Source: Paraescarpia echinospica (lineage: Eukaryota; Annelida; Polychaeta; Sabellida; Siboglinidae). Taken from it: a DNA stretch of 64,000 nt. Location of the stretch: contig CM034536.1 of assembly GCA_020002185.1 (NCBI GenBank), positions 13,674,511 to 13,738,510 on the forward strand, written 5' to 3'. Every line of letters starts with the position of its first letter. The first letter of the stretch is position 1. The position numbers and the translations under genes are program-made. The notes under the pieces are model-generated. The model was given only the letters and a program-made list of their open reading frames with translations. It did no database searches and had not been told where the DNA came from. This document shows, piece by piece, positions 12,276-26,149 of this stretch.

Positions 12276-14230
12276 TGAACACCACAGTTTATCACAATAC
12301 CTGTGACTGCCCTGTCACGGAATGAACGCTCTTCCAGTGACAGTCCATTCTACCTAATCCGTATCTTTTCATATCGTCTTCGCTTGTTTTCTCTCTCTCT
12401 CTCTCTCCTTTCGTTCTCTTTTAGTCGCTTTTCTTGTCTTCTGGTCCCAAGTGGGCTGCCGATTGTGAAGCTTGAGGATCAACTCCAACTACTACTGTTT
12501 TAAGACTTCGGTAATTTGTTTCCGCCCACGCATTCTGTATCTTGCAGAAGACATAAACTAAAAGTCGTTAGTTTTGTCATACCTACAGTAAGTCTATTCC
12601 ATGGGAAGTAAAATAAATCAATCTCTTTGTTGCACAGTACACGGCATTCCATATATTATATTCCAATAGTATATATATATTATGATTTCAACGAAAACAT
12701 ACAAACTAATTCATGTAGTTCTGACATATAGATACGCATATATAAATACATACAAAGACATGCATAAACACATACACCAACGATATCACAAAGATGGACA
12801 GTCTGAAATGAACTCTCAGCTAGTGTGACCTTTTCTAACTTTCCAGAAAGAAAACTGAAACTCGTTAACAGGTACACGGCACCTGTCCTTCTTTCACCGG
12901 GACCTCTTCTCACATTTCTGTTTGATATTACGGTAACGCGATTTGCTTGTTTTCGTCCTTTAATCCACTGATTTGTTTGAACTAGTATGTAATTTGACCA
13001 CGGGGGCACCGCCTCCAGGCTTCGTCAACAGCCGTCCTGTGGCTGCCTGTCACTCCCCGATCTCCTGATTAAAGTGCTCGTTGCTTTTAGCTTATCAATC
13101 AACAACGTCTCCGATCAATCACATTACTCATTACTGAGCTGACGCAAGGTGACATTTAAAACATCGCGAGGCACACCAGCAATCTTCTTTGATGTTGGGC
13201 CGCCATAGCGGGAAGTCTATTATTTCGTGACTTCTCGTGGCGCTTTTGACCTTTAGGTGGATGTGATGTGTTCTAGGAGCTATGAGGGTTGCGATTAGAT
13301 GTAATATATTCTAAGTAATAGTTGTGCTAGGTATGAACATATTATATAACTAATAAGTAAAGTATTTTGTATTGTAAATTTCTTGCTGATAACTGTTTGG
13401 GGGTGTTTGCAAGTTTTCGGATACAATCGGTCCAAATAGACGCACTGGATACTAACTTATTTGTTATCATGCATATGCCATTTCGTTTTTCTATGACAGT
13501 TCGCATTTTGAATTAGCTACTAATTAAACAGGAACGAGGGATGACCTACACATTCCATCAGCGCCATTTTTCCCGCTTGTCAGTTTTGGGTCGAGCTTTT
13601 TGACCGATGTAACATCCTTTCTCACGGGAACCAGATTACATAAGTGTAATTGTGATGGTATCCGCAACGTCGTATTTGTTTGTTCCTCTTAGCGGACGGT
13701 GCATAAATTAGCGTTCTGCGCATGTCACGAATGCATGCTGGGAGACTGGCATATTGATGGTTCTTGTTCACGTATCATTTCACCGTCTTTCATAACCGTT
13801 CTGGATATCACGTGACATTGTAGCATTTTCAGCACAATTCTTCGGCTGTGATTCATAACGTGTAGAGAGGTTCTAATTTAATGAAAAAAGCACCGTTTGA
13901 ACTATCATTGAAAAAAAATGTCACAACAGATTGCACAGATTGAACAAACACTCACGTGTAGCTGATCGTGTTGCGTGTTGGCGCAACACGATCAGCTACA
14001 CGTGTTGCTTCCGGTATGATCGTCAAGCGGCTGTCCATTCACCGATGTCCGGTATTACGAATCTCCAAACTCTTTATGTATGTATAATATAATGTCGGAA
14101 ACTAGTTAAAGAAAATATGGTGCCACACTAACAACTGATATAATTCGCAGTTTTCGTGTTTCGTGACGAGCACAACACGTGTAAACGATGAATGTTTTAC
14201 TGTACCTGATAACACAACAGCGATTGTAGG
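12276..14230. other. Intergenic or intronic, no gene seen
   Basis: Contains a short TC run (12392-12407), TA run (12670-12683) and the hairpin at 13953-14004. No conserved-looking coding frame. Confidence 0.5.
13953..14004. repeat. Perfect 23-bp hairpin
   Basis: Arms cacgtgtagctgatcgtg+ttgcg and its exact reverse complement, separated by tgttgg. Confidence 0.95.
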
Positions 14231-14237
14231 GACTGAT

Positions 14238-14510
14238 TTTCTGTTTCAAAAAAGGCAAATTCCGTTTCAATTCCATTTCAAAATTATTTTTCAGAAAAAG
14301 GCAAATTCGGTTTCAAACGACGTATTTTCCGTTACAAAAAAAGGCAAATTCCGTTTCAAACGACGTATTTTCCGTTTCAGAAAGGGCACATTTCGTTTCA
14401 AACGATGTATTCTCCGTTTCAGCAAAAAACAAAAATCAAATTCTATTTCAAATTACGCATTCTGTTGTGTAAAATGACGCATTTTCCGTTTAAACATGGC
14501 AAAAAAAAAT
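14238..14510. repeat. ~43-bp degenerate tandem repeat (GGCAAATTCCGTTTCA)
   Basis: Five to six units containing ggcaaattccgtttcaaacg and tattttccgtttcag. A related single copy lies at 18742-18790. Confidence 0.85.
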
Positions 14511-15636
14511 TCTTTCAAAGTTAACTTTGAAAAATAATACATTTTGTGAAATATCTAAAATATCAAAATGCTATGATCTCCGCATCTAAATAATAGTTCT
14601 ACGATGTGGTTAACTTTTCTAACAATAATCAATTTGTGCAATATTTGCAACACAGTAACAACCGTACATAATCAAATGAGATAATAAAATAATTATGTCA
14701 CACAATTACATATAAATGACTGGTTGTTTCTAATGAAACAGTGCTTAATGCGATTCTTTGATAATTTTAATATTTTTGTAATGTACACAATTATTAAATA
14801 ATCCTGGTAATATGATTATTTCATGCAATTGCATGCCTTTATTTTATTAGAATTATGTTTTATTAATCACTAATGACCCTGACAATATATCGAAAAAATT
14901 ATTTTGGCCCCACCTTCGCGATTCGTATAAGGCATGCTCATGAATATTCGGGACTGTCCGTCAGACTTCGATTAGTTACGCCGAGTTAATAGATGCAATA
15001 AAAACGTCATCAACATGTGTGTATATGGATTAGCCAGCGCCATGCGAATGAGTCGTGACCAATAAAATTATCAAAAGGAAGCAAGAAGCCGCCGATGACA
15101 TATTGAAAATGAATGAGTGCCATTTTTTTTGGAATATAAAAACTTACGAAATCTCACCTATGGTACTATCATGTTCCTTTTCACTAGGTACATCTGGCTA
15201 TACATTTTAAAGTTGAGTGTTAATTAAACGTTTATATAACAGAGACTTACTGAAGCCGAGAAACATTTAATAATGAAATAATTTTGTTTGTTCCATAAAT
15301 CCAGCTGCTATTTCCATAAGCAGTATAAATACAACATTATACATCATGTCAAGTAATGTATAATATTAAAATAGCATAGGTTGTTACGTACGTTTTTTTT
15401 ATCTACATAATGTTTAATTTTATTATGAAAATGTAGATCTAGAAAGAGCATGATAACATTATAGTTGACATAATATTAATATATATTGCATCAGTGTAAC
15501 ATGTTTTATTTTGTACTGGGAGTGCAATCATTATTTGTTCTGCCCATCACTTAGAGTAAAATATATTGAATTTGTTTCTGTCGAACTCCCGTTTCGATGA
15601 CAAATAAAATGGCATTGTATGATGGAAATAAAGTGG
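14511..15636. other. AT-rich stretch, no gene seen
   Basis: Strongly AT-rich with scattered poly-A/T. No open frame with protein-like composition. Confidence 0.55.
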
Positions 15637-15965
15637 AGCGCAGTAGCGCAGCGTTAAGCGTTCCGGACGCTCGACTGAGAGAAAGCGTGTTCGAATCCTG
15701 AGCGGCGGTGCCGAACCTTGGGCAAGTTCGTTTACTCTACATTGTTTCAGTTCACTCAGCTGTTTGAATGAGTACCTGGCTATAGATAGTGGTGAATATT
15801 TGTGTACGAATAGTCTTCGCGCATTAATTGCAGCGTGGCTGAATGCTTCCCAGAGAAGTCTCCACGGTGTTCGATTGAATAGGTCTGCCAAGGAGTAAAG
15901 TGTAAAGCGCTTTGATCAGTCCTAAGGATTGGATACTGCGCTATACAAGAACTTCCCTTTACTTT
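15637..15965 (+). mobile_element. tRNA-derived SINE, near full length
   Basis: Head with a box A-like tagcgcagcgttaagcg and box B gttcgaatcc (15690-15699). The body includes ttgggcaagttcgtttactc and cagctgtttgaatgagtacc. The tail is ggattggatactgcgctata. Related copies at 110-172, 23826-24160 (-), 47311-47640 and 55600-55870. Confidence 0.8.
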
Positions 15966-18900
15966 TTATAACATTACAAAACTGTAAAAGTAACGCATAT
16001 CTTAAAACACTGTTTCCAGTCATCATTGGTGTATTTAACTCAAGAAGATCCCTAAAACATTTTGAATGTTGTAGAACATTTATATTTTATGAATTTTCAA
16101 CATTATTGTAAAAGCAACTTTGTCGACACCTTTTTATACACTACTCCCAGTATAGTTCACTTAACACAAACTTGTTTCAACAAATTTTGAAGAATATACT
16201 GTAGAACAGTAAACACGATGAGCATAAGAAAGCATACATTTTATTATGTACTCCTGTTTTGCAACATAATGACGGGATGTTGTGCATTTGGATGCACAAA
16301 TAGATCGATTGCACAAATCCATTTGAAACGTTTAGTGATGTACATATTTCCAGCAGAAGCCACGCAGAACTAATGTGGCAGAACAAAGTCACACATCTTC
16401 TTCACTACTGAGTCAGTTAACACATTGTCCAATTAATAGCACTGCTATGCATTTTGATACACAAAGCCATCAGATGCACACATCCGTTTGAAACACGAAG
16501 TGATGTACAACGTCCCAGTAGATGTCGCACAAAACAGAATGGGGCAGAACAAAATCAGGCACCATATTATGTCAGGTGACCCATTCTCCATTTAATGGCA
16601 CTGTTGAGTAGAGTTCTTCTTCTTCAATTGTCATTTCCATTGTTCCTGCAAATAAGCAAAGTTGAATTTAGGAAACTGAGCCTAAATATGAGTTAACTAA
16701 TTCAACACTGTGCAGATTAATTCAGTTTAGATATTAGATTATGGGACTTATCACCAAGTGTACAGCTGGTTAAATGGAAAAGAAATAGAAGAGAACCTTG
16801 TTATGTTGACTCAGTCAGACTAAAATCCCAATCCTTTGGCCAACTTTTAATTTACTTCTACGTGGTTACCTGTGTGCATTGGTCATATACAGTGCACTCC
16901 AGATAACTCGAACTCACATAAGTTGATTTTCGCTAAGTTAGGTCAATCTTATCCCCGGTCCTGGGCAAAGGTCCCAATAAGGGGACCTTCTGATAACTTT
17001 CTAGTTATCAGATATTCCACTTATCAGTATTGCCATGAGTCCCTGGAGGTTCGACCTTATCCAGAGTGCACTGTATGTTTTCCTTTATTCTTGCTCTAAT
17101 AATTAATGTCAAAAATAAATGTTTAATTTGTATGCTTTTAGCTAGTACTATTAATATCAAATGTGTTATTCACATGAAGGAGCGCAACTTGATCTAATCT
17201 ATTATTATATTTTAAAAATATTCATGGTTAAAACCTTATTTATACTAGTGTGCAGATCTGCTGGTGTCCAAAATTCGTGCATCACAAAATTCCGTGGCAA
17301 CACGGTATTATTTTAACAAACCTAAAACGTTTACATTGGATGATGACGTGCCAGCCAGGTTTACTAACAATCGTAGCTGTAGCATTAGAAACAGTCTGTG
17401 AACGTACGAATCTCACATTTTCATGTTTCGGTTCAAATAAGTGGGGAAATGTGAGTTTTCAAAAACGGCTGACTGGAATTTTGAACTTTAGGCAAGAACC
17501 GTAGACACACAGATCTAATCCGAAATATGCCCCAAGTCCCAGATTTAGGCAAACAAATAACATCCACGACCAAGTTAATCCTCTTGCTATGGTTCCATAT
17601 ACTGATATTTTAGGGTGCATTTTCATTCACTGCATGTCAAATACTGGGCAATGCAGTTTTACTAACTAGAAAGGCGAGACCCTTGCGGGTTGCCTAGTTG
17701 TAGAGGCTCGACAGACCCAGTCCTAGCTGACACCGATTACAGCCGTCGGCATCGGCGGACGTTATAATTCTACTTAATCGAAACGTTACTCGGCTGACGG
17801 CATTGGGAAGCAGGATTAATAAACAATGCGTACGCTTCCTACACTTATAGAAATAGCTGTCAATATACATATGTCTACAAATTGCTTATTTACAATGCCA
17901 TTGCTTGAATCAACTCACCTCGGAATCTGCCATTTTGACTGTGTGTGTGACGTCAACAGTCTTTGCGTGGTTCACTGCGCGCGCATGAATATTAATTATA
18001 CTCGGGCTGCATAATTAATCATCCTCGTGACAGCTAGCTGAAAATGGTTCGCGTAAACACAATTGTTTATCGGCTTTTTGCGCAGATAACACCCAAATTA
18101 TACATAAACATGCAAGACATACGTAGCAGAGAAAGTACTTATGGGAAATTATCACATTTTAATACAGTATATCTCGAATGCATATTAGCTTACAAAGAAT
18201 CGCTTAAATATAAAGTTAGCATATAAGCAATCATATTAACAGTTATGAATGTTCAAGTCACTGCTAGCGCTATATATGACGTCATCCAACGGAATTTGTT
18301 AGAACTACGAAACGCGGACTATCTCGCTTTGAGCCAGTGTTCCCTAGGCTGTTGTTATTCCTTCGCGTTTTGTGTTCGAAACCGGAATACGTACACTTAT
18401 GCGTGTACAGATGATGTGACAACTACATTTAATTAGCAACATGTCTTCCATGCGCCTAGCGGACAGCCAGACAATGATCGCGAAACGGTTTATGTTAGCG
18501 CCTTCTGCGCGTGTCCCTGTTTGCGTCGGTTGACACGAAGTAGCACAGGCGCCATGACACTTCGCAACGATATGTCTTGTGCGTTTTAAAAATTCTGCGT
18601 CATAAATCCACCAAGATAAATAAACATCGTTGCATATTAAACGGTTTGTTTCAAAATATCTCCAGTTAAGGCATTATCGATGAAAGAGGCGGTGCTTCTG
18701 CTCACTTTCCGCGGTTTCGTCCGTTTTTTGTGATCACGGTATTTCCGTTTGAAAAGGCAAATTCCATTTCAAAACGCTGATTCCGATAATTCTTCCCTTT
18801 TTCCGCGATCGCGGACAATCAGCGTCCCTACGATTGTGGGTAGAGATAAGAGAATAACACAGAGTATCGTCAATGGCACAGACAGCATGTGTTAATATAT

Positions 18901-19320
18901 CCCTGCACTGATTCGTATAGCGTTGTTTTTGTTAATTATTCACGTATCTCAATGGATGCTGAGTTCGTGCGGTCTGCTGCTAATTCGTTAATAATACGCG
19001 CATTTATATCCAAAGTTAACTTAGCAAGAATAACCCGGCCAGAAAACATCGCTGCGTTCTCCATTCGCAGAATTGGGTATCTACTTAAAATTGCATTTTC
19101 AAGTCGCGTTACTGCGCAAAGTTCCCGTAATCAGGCTAATCCAAATTGGATATCGAACGTGGGCACGTCTGGCGATATCGATTGGGCTCGCACACAAAAG
19201 GGCGACACCGTCGGATAGAACCAACATAAACTAGGCTGGTCACAGATGCGGAATAATCGTGACGAGATTCAGGCATGGACGGTCTGTACAGTGGTCATTC
19301 CACGGTGAGGCGTTCATCGG
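15966..19320. other. No gene seen; includes a MITE
   Basis: Holds the pogo-like MITE (16890-17073) and a relative of the 43-bp repeat (18742-18790). Open frames at 17826-18014 and 18889-19218 have no recognised domain or splice support. Confidence 0.45.
16890..17073. mobile_element. pogo/Tigger-like MITE, 184 bp
   Basis: Terminal inverted repeats about 28 bp long: left cagtgcactccagataactc, right end reverse complement cagtgcactctggataaggt. Flanked by TA on both sides. CAGTG..C termini with TA targets are typical of pogo/Tigger-type mariner relatives. No coding content. Confidence 0.75.
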
Positions 19321-19335
19321 GGCAAATGTTAAAAT

Positions 19336-19786
<451 letters not shown>

Positions 19787-20494
19787 GCTAAGTATGAATA
19801 AATATGAATAAAATGCCAGTGACGTTTGTGACACTACTATTTTGTGGAACAGTTATTCATCGTCTAATAGCGAAATGGGACAGACAATATGCACACTAAT
19901 CCTTAGCAGGCGCCACAAGGTACCATCTCCAACTGCCTCTCCTTAATTGAAGGGAGGTATTTTGTTAAACAAGATTGTTCTACACGTGAGGAATTATTTA
20001 GCCTCTCGAGTTTTTACTGGATTAGGTTTCTCACATCTCTCGTTTATTTGATTGATATTTTCATACCGTGGCTGTGCATACTATTACAAATAAACTTACT
20101 GATTTCTTCCAAATACTCCCAGTTACCAAGTTTTTAGGCTGACACAAACTTGAGTAAATCCCAAGTTCTCGATTGGCTTCATTTCGATGAGCCAAAAACG
20201 AGCCCGAGGCAGACAGACGGGCACAGAAAGGATGGCGTGCAAGTTGATTTTCTTGGAAAACAACACGCTAGAACTTAGCGAAGCTTTTCCTGGAAGTTAA
20301 AGTTGATATAATTATAAATACCTGATTTTTGTGAACATCCGTGCATGGCGATATTTGGTTATTTAAATAAATAAGTGTTGCAACCATACGCAAAATAAGA
20401 CTGCGTCTCTATCGAACGATGCTCTGGAGAATGGCGGTGATATGTTAAGACTGCGTTAGAGCAAGCACTCACGAAACGCTCGGCAAACAAATAC

Positions 20495-20529
20495 TAGCAT
20501 GCATGCACACACGCACGGGCGAACACAGG

Positions 20530-20610
<81 letters not shown>

Positions 20611-20771
20611 GCATACTCGCACACTCGCACACTCGCACACTCGCACGCACACAGGCACATACACACACGCACACTTTCATGCACGCACAAACCACATACG
20701 CACACACACACACAATAACGCACGCAAACGCACACACACGCACACACAAACAAACACACACACACACACAC
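20495..20771. repeat. CA/ACGC microsatellite
   Basis: CA array with ACTCGC units (20607-20645) and CAAACA variants. Confidence 0.97.
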
Positions 20772-22220
20772 GATTCTACATAGTTGTAGGGACGATATCA
20801 TAGTATATAATTCGATACTAATACATGCTCTTTGGACAATCCAGTACTAAGTCAATCACCAGCGTTCTTGAAGGCATCGCGCTGTGGTCTCACTCGGCCA
20901 GTGTCCATCAGCCGATCCATATCACTCGACACTAATGACGCGTCTGGATAGACGCATTACTACCGCTGCAACCGATATCCCCGCTAATTCCTGCTGACAA
21001 TGTCGCCTGGAAATGCACTTAATTGACGAAAGACAATCGATATGGGTAGTCGTATACAGGTCCGTCAATCCGGTGTGGTTTGTCACCTCGCCAGCAGTCG
21101 GCGCAGCAAACAGTTCTTCTTGGTCATGTCTTATTTGTCCTACTGTTCAACACTCACATGACGTCTAATGGTTAGGATTGGGTGTGCAAGCTACATTTAG
21201 TCGTGTTTACATGGAACCATGGGTGTGTTGAAACTTGCTTAAACTGCTTGTCTCTGTAATGATGGCTAATGTGTCTTGTAGTAAGTTCAAATAATTTACT
21301 GTCCGGGGAAACGTGAACATTTGTAACAATTTTGCTGGTGTGAATGATGTTGAAAGGTTTGCTATTTAGACGGTGTGTGTGGAGTTGGTCGGGCCGGAGG
21401 AAGGTTTCAACAGGCAATGATAAATGACCGTTGACAGCTTTGTTAATTACAGCAAGGCATCTTGGTCGGATATCTTCATTGTGTTAGGTTGGATCGACAT
21501 CGAACCCAGATACCAGGCACGACGCTTTGTCGAGCGCATGTGACCTCACTTTGTCAGGCTTTCGCAATAATCTACGGGCCCTTAACGTTCTTTCATAAAA
21601 TGTCACAGTGGGCCATGAAATTGGTTGCTGGGGCTATAGAGTCTTTTCATACCGCGGGGCATTTCGTACACCGAACGTTTCGTAACCATTAATCATATTT
21701 AAACTGGCTTCGATTGTAATATAAATACTAATCCAATATACTACAATCGTTGAAACACTCCGGATTAAGACCGTGTTCGCGTAGTATGGCTAGGCAGTTT
21801 CTCCTGATGGAGTACCATTGTCAAACGCAGACCGTTACACAGGAAGTATCACATTCAAATGCCAACAGCCAATAAACGGCTTATGCTGGCAGTCGAAAAA
21901 AAAACAGTTTTGTCAGAGAAAAAATACTGCTCCGAAGTCAACGCCTGCAATGAACCAATTGATCAAGGCGCTTGTTCGTGAGCTAGTCGCGTGTTAGCAT
22001 TTTCCGAATCAACAATCTATGATCTTTCAACATTGTAGACAGCTACAAATAAAACCGTTTGTCATCGCTATAGCGTGCTCGCAGCCAAAACCGATTTGTT
22101 CACTCGATGCATTCAGACGGCGATATAGATGGTGTCACTTTCAAATGCGATGATACCATTTATGGTACACTAATATTGTATCATATTTACGAGGTACAGT
22201 TGAATAGTGTTCGTTGGCCG
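20772..22220. other. No gene seen
   Basis: Mixed-composition sequence; no frame with protein-like content or recognised repeat. Confidence 0.45.
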
Positions 22221-22225
22221 GATGT

Positions 22226-22360
22226 GTGTGTGTGTATGTATGTGTGTATGTATGTATGTATGTATGTATGTATGTATGTATGTATGTATGTATGTATGTA
22301 TGTATGTATGTATGTACGTACGTACGTACGTACGTACGTACGCGTGTATGTATGCATGTA

Positions 22361-22393
<33 letters not shown>

Positions 22394-22450
22394 TGTATGT
22401 ATGTGTGTGTGTAAGTATGTATGTTTACGAACGTACGTACATACGTACGT
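22226..22450. repeat. GTAT/GTAC tetranucleotide array
   Basis: GTAT units (22237-22315), GTAC units (22315-22342), GTAT again (22364-22402), then GTAC/ATAC variants. The GTAC part is self-complementary. Confidence 0.95.
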
Positions 22451-22817
22451 ACAAAAGCAAGCACGCATGCACATACGCATTCCGTGTCTGTACGGATGTG
22501 CCATATATAGTCAACAATCATTTGGCATTCTGATTTTAGACATTTCTTTGCAGTATCAAGTAATTTTCTGATAAATATCATATTGAAATATGCATCGTTC
22601 ATACGAGAATGTGCGTGCTTCGCGTCATTACTAACGTGTTGCCGTCAACGAAACAATTGGCGGAACATTGTTATTGATGTACTAGAATCGGATGTAAAAT
22701 TGTGTCTGCACGGTAAATATATTTCCTTTGCGTATATCAAGACAACCATAAAACATGCAACTATTCTGTCAGCTTTGCGATGTTGAATCAATGAGAAAGG
22801 GGCAAAGTTAGATAAAT

Positions 22818-22995
<178 letters not shown>

Positions 22996-23825
22996 AACAA
23001 ATCACGTCTCGTCTAGTACACATATTGACACACCAACAATCTGGTTACAGCTACAATGGGCTAATGGAGTCGTATTCATATCTATCTTGTTGTAACTATG
23101 ACTTCATTGCATCATTACGGCTCATATACCGAGACGTACGCAGTCATATATGAATACGTAGTCATTAAATCGTTGCTGATGATTTGTGATCAAAACACCA
23201 CAAGTACAATCAACAACGCACACAGTAGGTCGTAAAAACACTCACATATACGTCGATTAAAACATTCATTTCAACAGCAAATTAATTAAATCGCCCGGTG
23301 GGGCGTAGTCCAGAACTTTTATAGCCAAAATAGAGTCATGTTGGATCAAATTGCAACAGAAGCAATTCTTGCAGTTTTTAAAGCAGTCATATATCCTAGA
23401 TAACATATCAACAGTATACAGCTCTACAAGTTTGGAACCATTGTTAAAATTACGCAACATTTTGTGCCCTCTCTTGTAGCTTTTTTCTGTGCGTTTTTGT
23501 AACGATTTTACTTTCTGGGCAAAAAATGAGAAATATAATATTTCTCAAATAATCCAAATGCATGGTCATAAATACGCACATATTATATTCAGAGAACAAA
23601 ACAACATACACAGGCATTAGCATATTTCAATATTGCCTTAGCGTTTCAATGAAAATGCTTATTGATATCTAAACATGCACGGCTAGCTATGCACAATTAC
23701 CTGTCCAATTCGTCTCGTGTTTATGCTCAGCGTAACATAACGCACATGCATTTTAGCATACCGCATAATAATGACAATGAATATTTCCGTGATGTAAGGT
23801 CAACACATGTATACTTGAATCTGTA

Positions 23826-24160
23826 GAGCCCAAAAAGGTATCTTCTTATTTTGTGCGGTATCCCGTCCTTTGGACTGTTCAGAGCGCTTTATCCTTTATT
23901 TCCTGGCAGACCAGTTCAATCGAACACCATCGAGACTTCTCTTGGAAGCATTCAGCCACGCTGCAGTTAATGCGCGAAGACTATTCGTACACAAATATCC
24001 ATCATTGTATTATAGCCATGTGCTCAGTCATGTAGCTGAGTGAAGTGGAGGAACGCAGAGTAAACGAGCTTGTCCAAGGTACGATACGACAGCATTGGTT
24101 TCGAAATCGAGTTCTCTCGAGTGAGAGTCCAATGCTACTGCGCTCCACACAAAAACGATA
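23826..24160 (-). mobile_element. tRNA-derived SINE (minus strand)
   Basis: Reverse complement of the 15637 family: the tail side has gcagtatcccgtcctt-like sequence (here gcggtatcccgtcctttgga), and the body has cattcagccacgctgcagtt and gcgcgaagactattcgtaca. The head is near 24150. Confidence 0.75.
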
Positions 24161-24371
24161 AATTACGTACTCATTAATAGTACATACACAACAATTCCGA
24201 CTAAATGTCTTTTTTTTAAACTAGAACCAGAGTGTGAATGTCATGAAATCATTCAACCTTAAAACTAAAAAATATAAGACATAAACCCCCTATTATATTA
24301 CCACGATTAGTTTGAGTTTTTTCTCCTTCGAGAAACGTATGACTACATATATCTTTCATCTCCTCAGACCA

Positions 24372-25640
24372 TCACTGACGTAACTCTAGATTTACTTTGA
24401 GCACCCTGTGCCACGACATTGACTACGTGCAGGGAACACTCAAGGTTTTTCTTGCGACATGTGCACCTTTCCGAACTGCAATATGTGGATCAGTTACACC
24501 GCATCATTTGCAACAAAGCAACAGGTTCTGGAGACAGGTCTGTCAATGCGGGAAGAAGATAACCGTCGCTCGTCGTCCATCCCAACCCTTCTGGTCTCAA
24601 GTGGCTTACACCTATCCACTGCTGCACTTGCTGGTACACCCACTTGCTGGTACACCCGCGTGCTGTGACAGCGTGCTGCAGCTGCAAATGTCGGAAGTAA
24701 GATCTTTGGCTGAATGTGCGAACTCTTGACTGTCACCTTCTCACAAAACGTTTTTACCTCAAATAATCCACACTGTCTTCCGTTTTAAAGGCATACAAGC
24801 ACCATCTTATCTTATGGTGCAACATATTTTGTTGAAGCACCATGTATCCCAAGCTGTTCAGTTTGCCTGTAGTGCTGACTGGAGCCAATTTTCTTCAGAG
24901 ATGCTCCTTTTCCAAGGCCGCACAGCCGGAAAGTGGTGTTACATCCTAATATAGCATGGGCGAAAATGATATTGTAACACCCATCTTTGCCTAGCTGGTC
25001 TGTTACGGTCTCTGTGTTCCCACGCAGTCCTTCTTTGTGGTTGACATTGCTTCACTATGTATGAACACGTTGTGGGCATTTGGGTCAGCATATACGCAGA
25101 GGAGGACAACCAGACATTGAGTCACACCCATCAGAACAGTGTTAACCGTCGTTGCAGACTTGACTTCTGTCTGCAAAATCACCTGATCTGTATCACCCTG
25201 GACATGTTTGATTTGACATCCTGTGCTACAAGTACTCGCTCAACAAACTGATGAAATTGTGCTTGTTGTCTTGGTTTGCAAGGAAGACAGTCTTATTTGC
25301 CGTAATCGTCATATATTTGGTGAACGTGACGTCAGCTTTTCCTCCCACTCGCCTCTTATGTGTGCGTGTGGTTAGTGGATGGATTGTGCTATCCATCAAA
25401 AACAATGACAGATTGATCAAACTTCCATGTCAGGTAGTCTATGAAAAGGGTGACGGATTTCGACACGAGTATAATTGCAATGAAGCAACTTGGGCTGAGA
25501 CAAGACTCAATGGAATGACAGCAAGAAATGTTAGAAGACTCTGTGCGACAATTACAGACACCTGTGACGATACTCGAAGCAACCATGGTAGCTGTGAAGG
25601 AGATGGCAGCGAGACATGAAATTAGGACTATTGCGTAATT
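24372..25640 (-). pseudogene. Decayed transposon protein with CXC-like cysteine cluster
   Basis: Read on the minus strand, broken frames give YLTWKFDQSVIVFDG, then KADVTFTKYMTITANKTVFL, AHAILGCNTTFRLCGLGKG, LPTFAAAARCHSTRVYQQV, WTTSDGYLLPALTDLSPEP and finally LLQMMRCN*STYCSSERCTC. This order matches a transposon-associated protein common in mollusc, cnidarian and echinoderm genomes (from memory), which ends in a CNC..C..RRCTCRKxGLxC motif. Here the second Cys codon of that motif is TGA, and several frameshifts and stops are present. Confidence 0.65.
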
Positions 25641-25664
25641 AATAATATTACTTGGGTATTTTTA

Positions 25665-26100
25665 ATGTTGGTTACCAGAAGTCATGTGACCGGTAGCCAT
25701 GTTACAAGTAGTCATTTCATCAGTAATCACGTCACCAGTACTCACGTCACATGTAGTCATGTTACCAATGTTAATTTCACCACAGTTATGTACCCAGTAA
25801 CTATGTCACTAGAAGTCATATCGACAATAGTCACGAATCAAGACACGGGTATAATTGTCACAAGTAGTCATTTCACCAGTAGTCAAGTCTCCAGTAGTCG
25901 CGTGTATCTAGTAGTAATTTCACAAATAGTCATTTCACCAGTAGTGATGTATCCAGTAATCATATCACCAGTAATACAAAAAACCAGTAGTCATTTCACC
26001 AGTAATCATGTGACCAGTAGTCACTTCATTAGTAGTCATGTATCGCATCAGAGGTCATGTCTCCAATAGTCATATTACCAATAGTCATATCAGCGGTAGT
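25665..26100 (+). repeat. 15-bp degenerate tandem repeat (agtcatgtcaccagt)
   Basis: About 28 imperfect 15-bp units. Because 15 is a multiple of three, one frame stays open (25665-26069) and reads repeats like VTSSH; this is probably not a gene. Confidence 0.85.
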
Positions 26101-26149
26101 CAGTTCATGTCAGGTAGTCTGTGACTATCTGGCATGGAAGTTTGATCAT

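Noticed and set aside
15547..15891. Minus-strand 114-codon coding frame
   Set aside because: Antisense of the SINE at 15637-15965.
17826..18014. Missing N-terminal receptor exon (TLPTLIEIAVNI resembles LPAVELAI)
   Set aside because: Similarity is short, no acceptor/donor pair with phase 0 fits, and the following residues do not match.
25665..26069. Secreted Ser/His/Thr-repeat protein
   Set aside because: The frame stays open only because the 15-bp satellite is a multiple of three; units are degenerate without codon bias.
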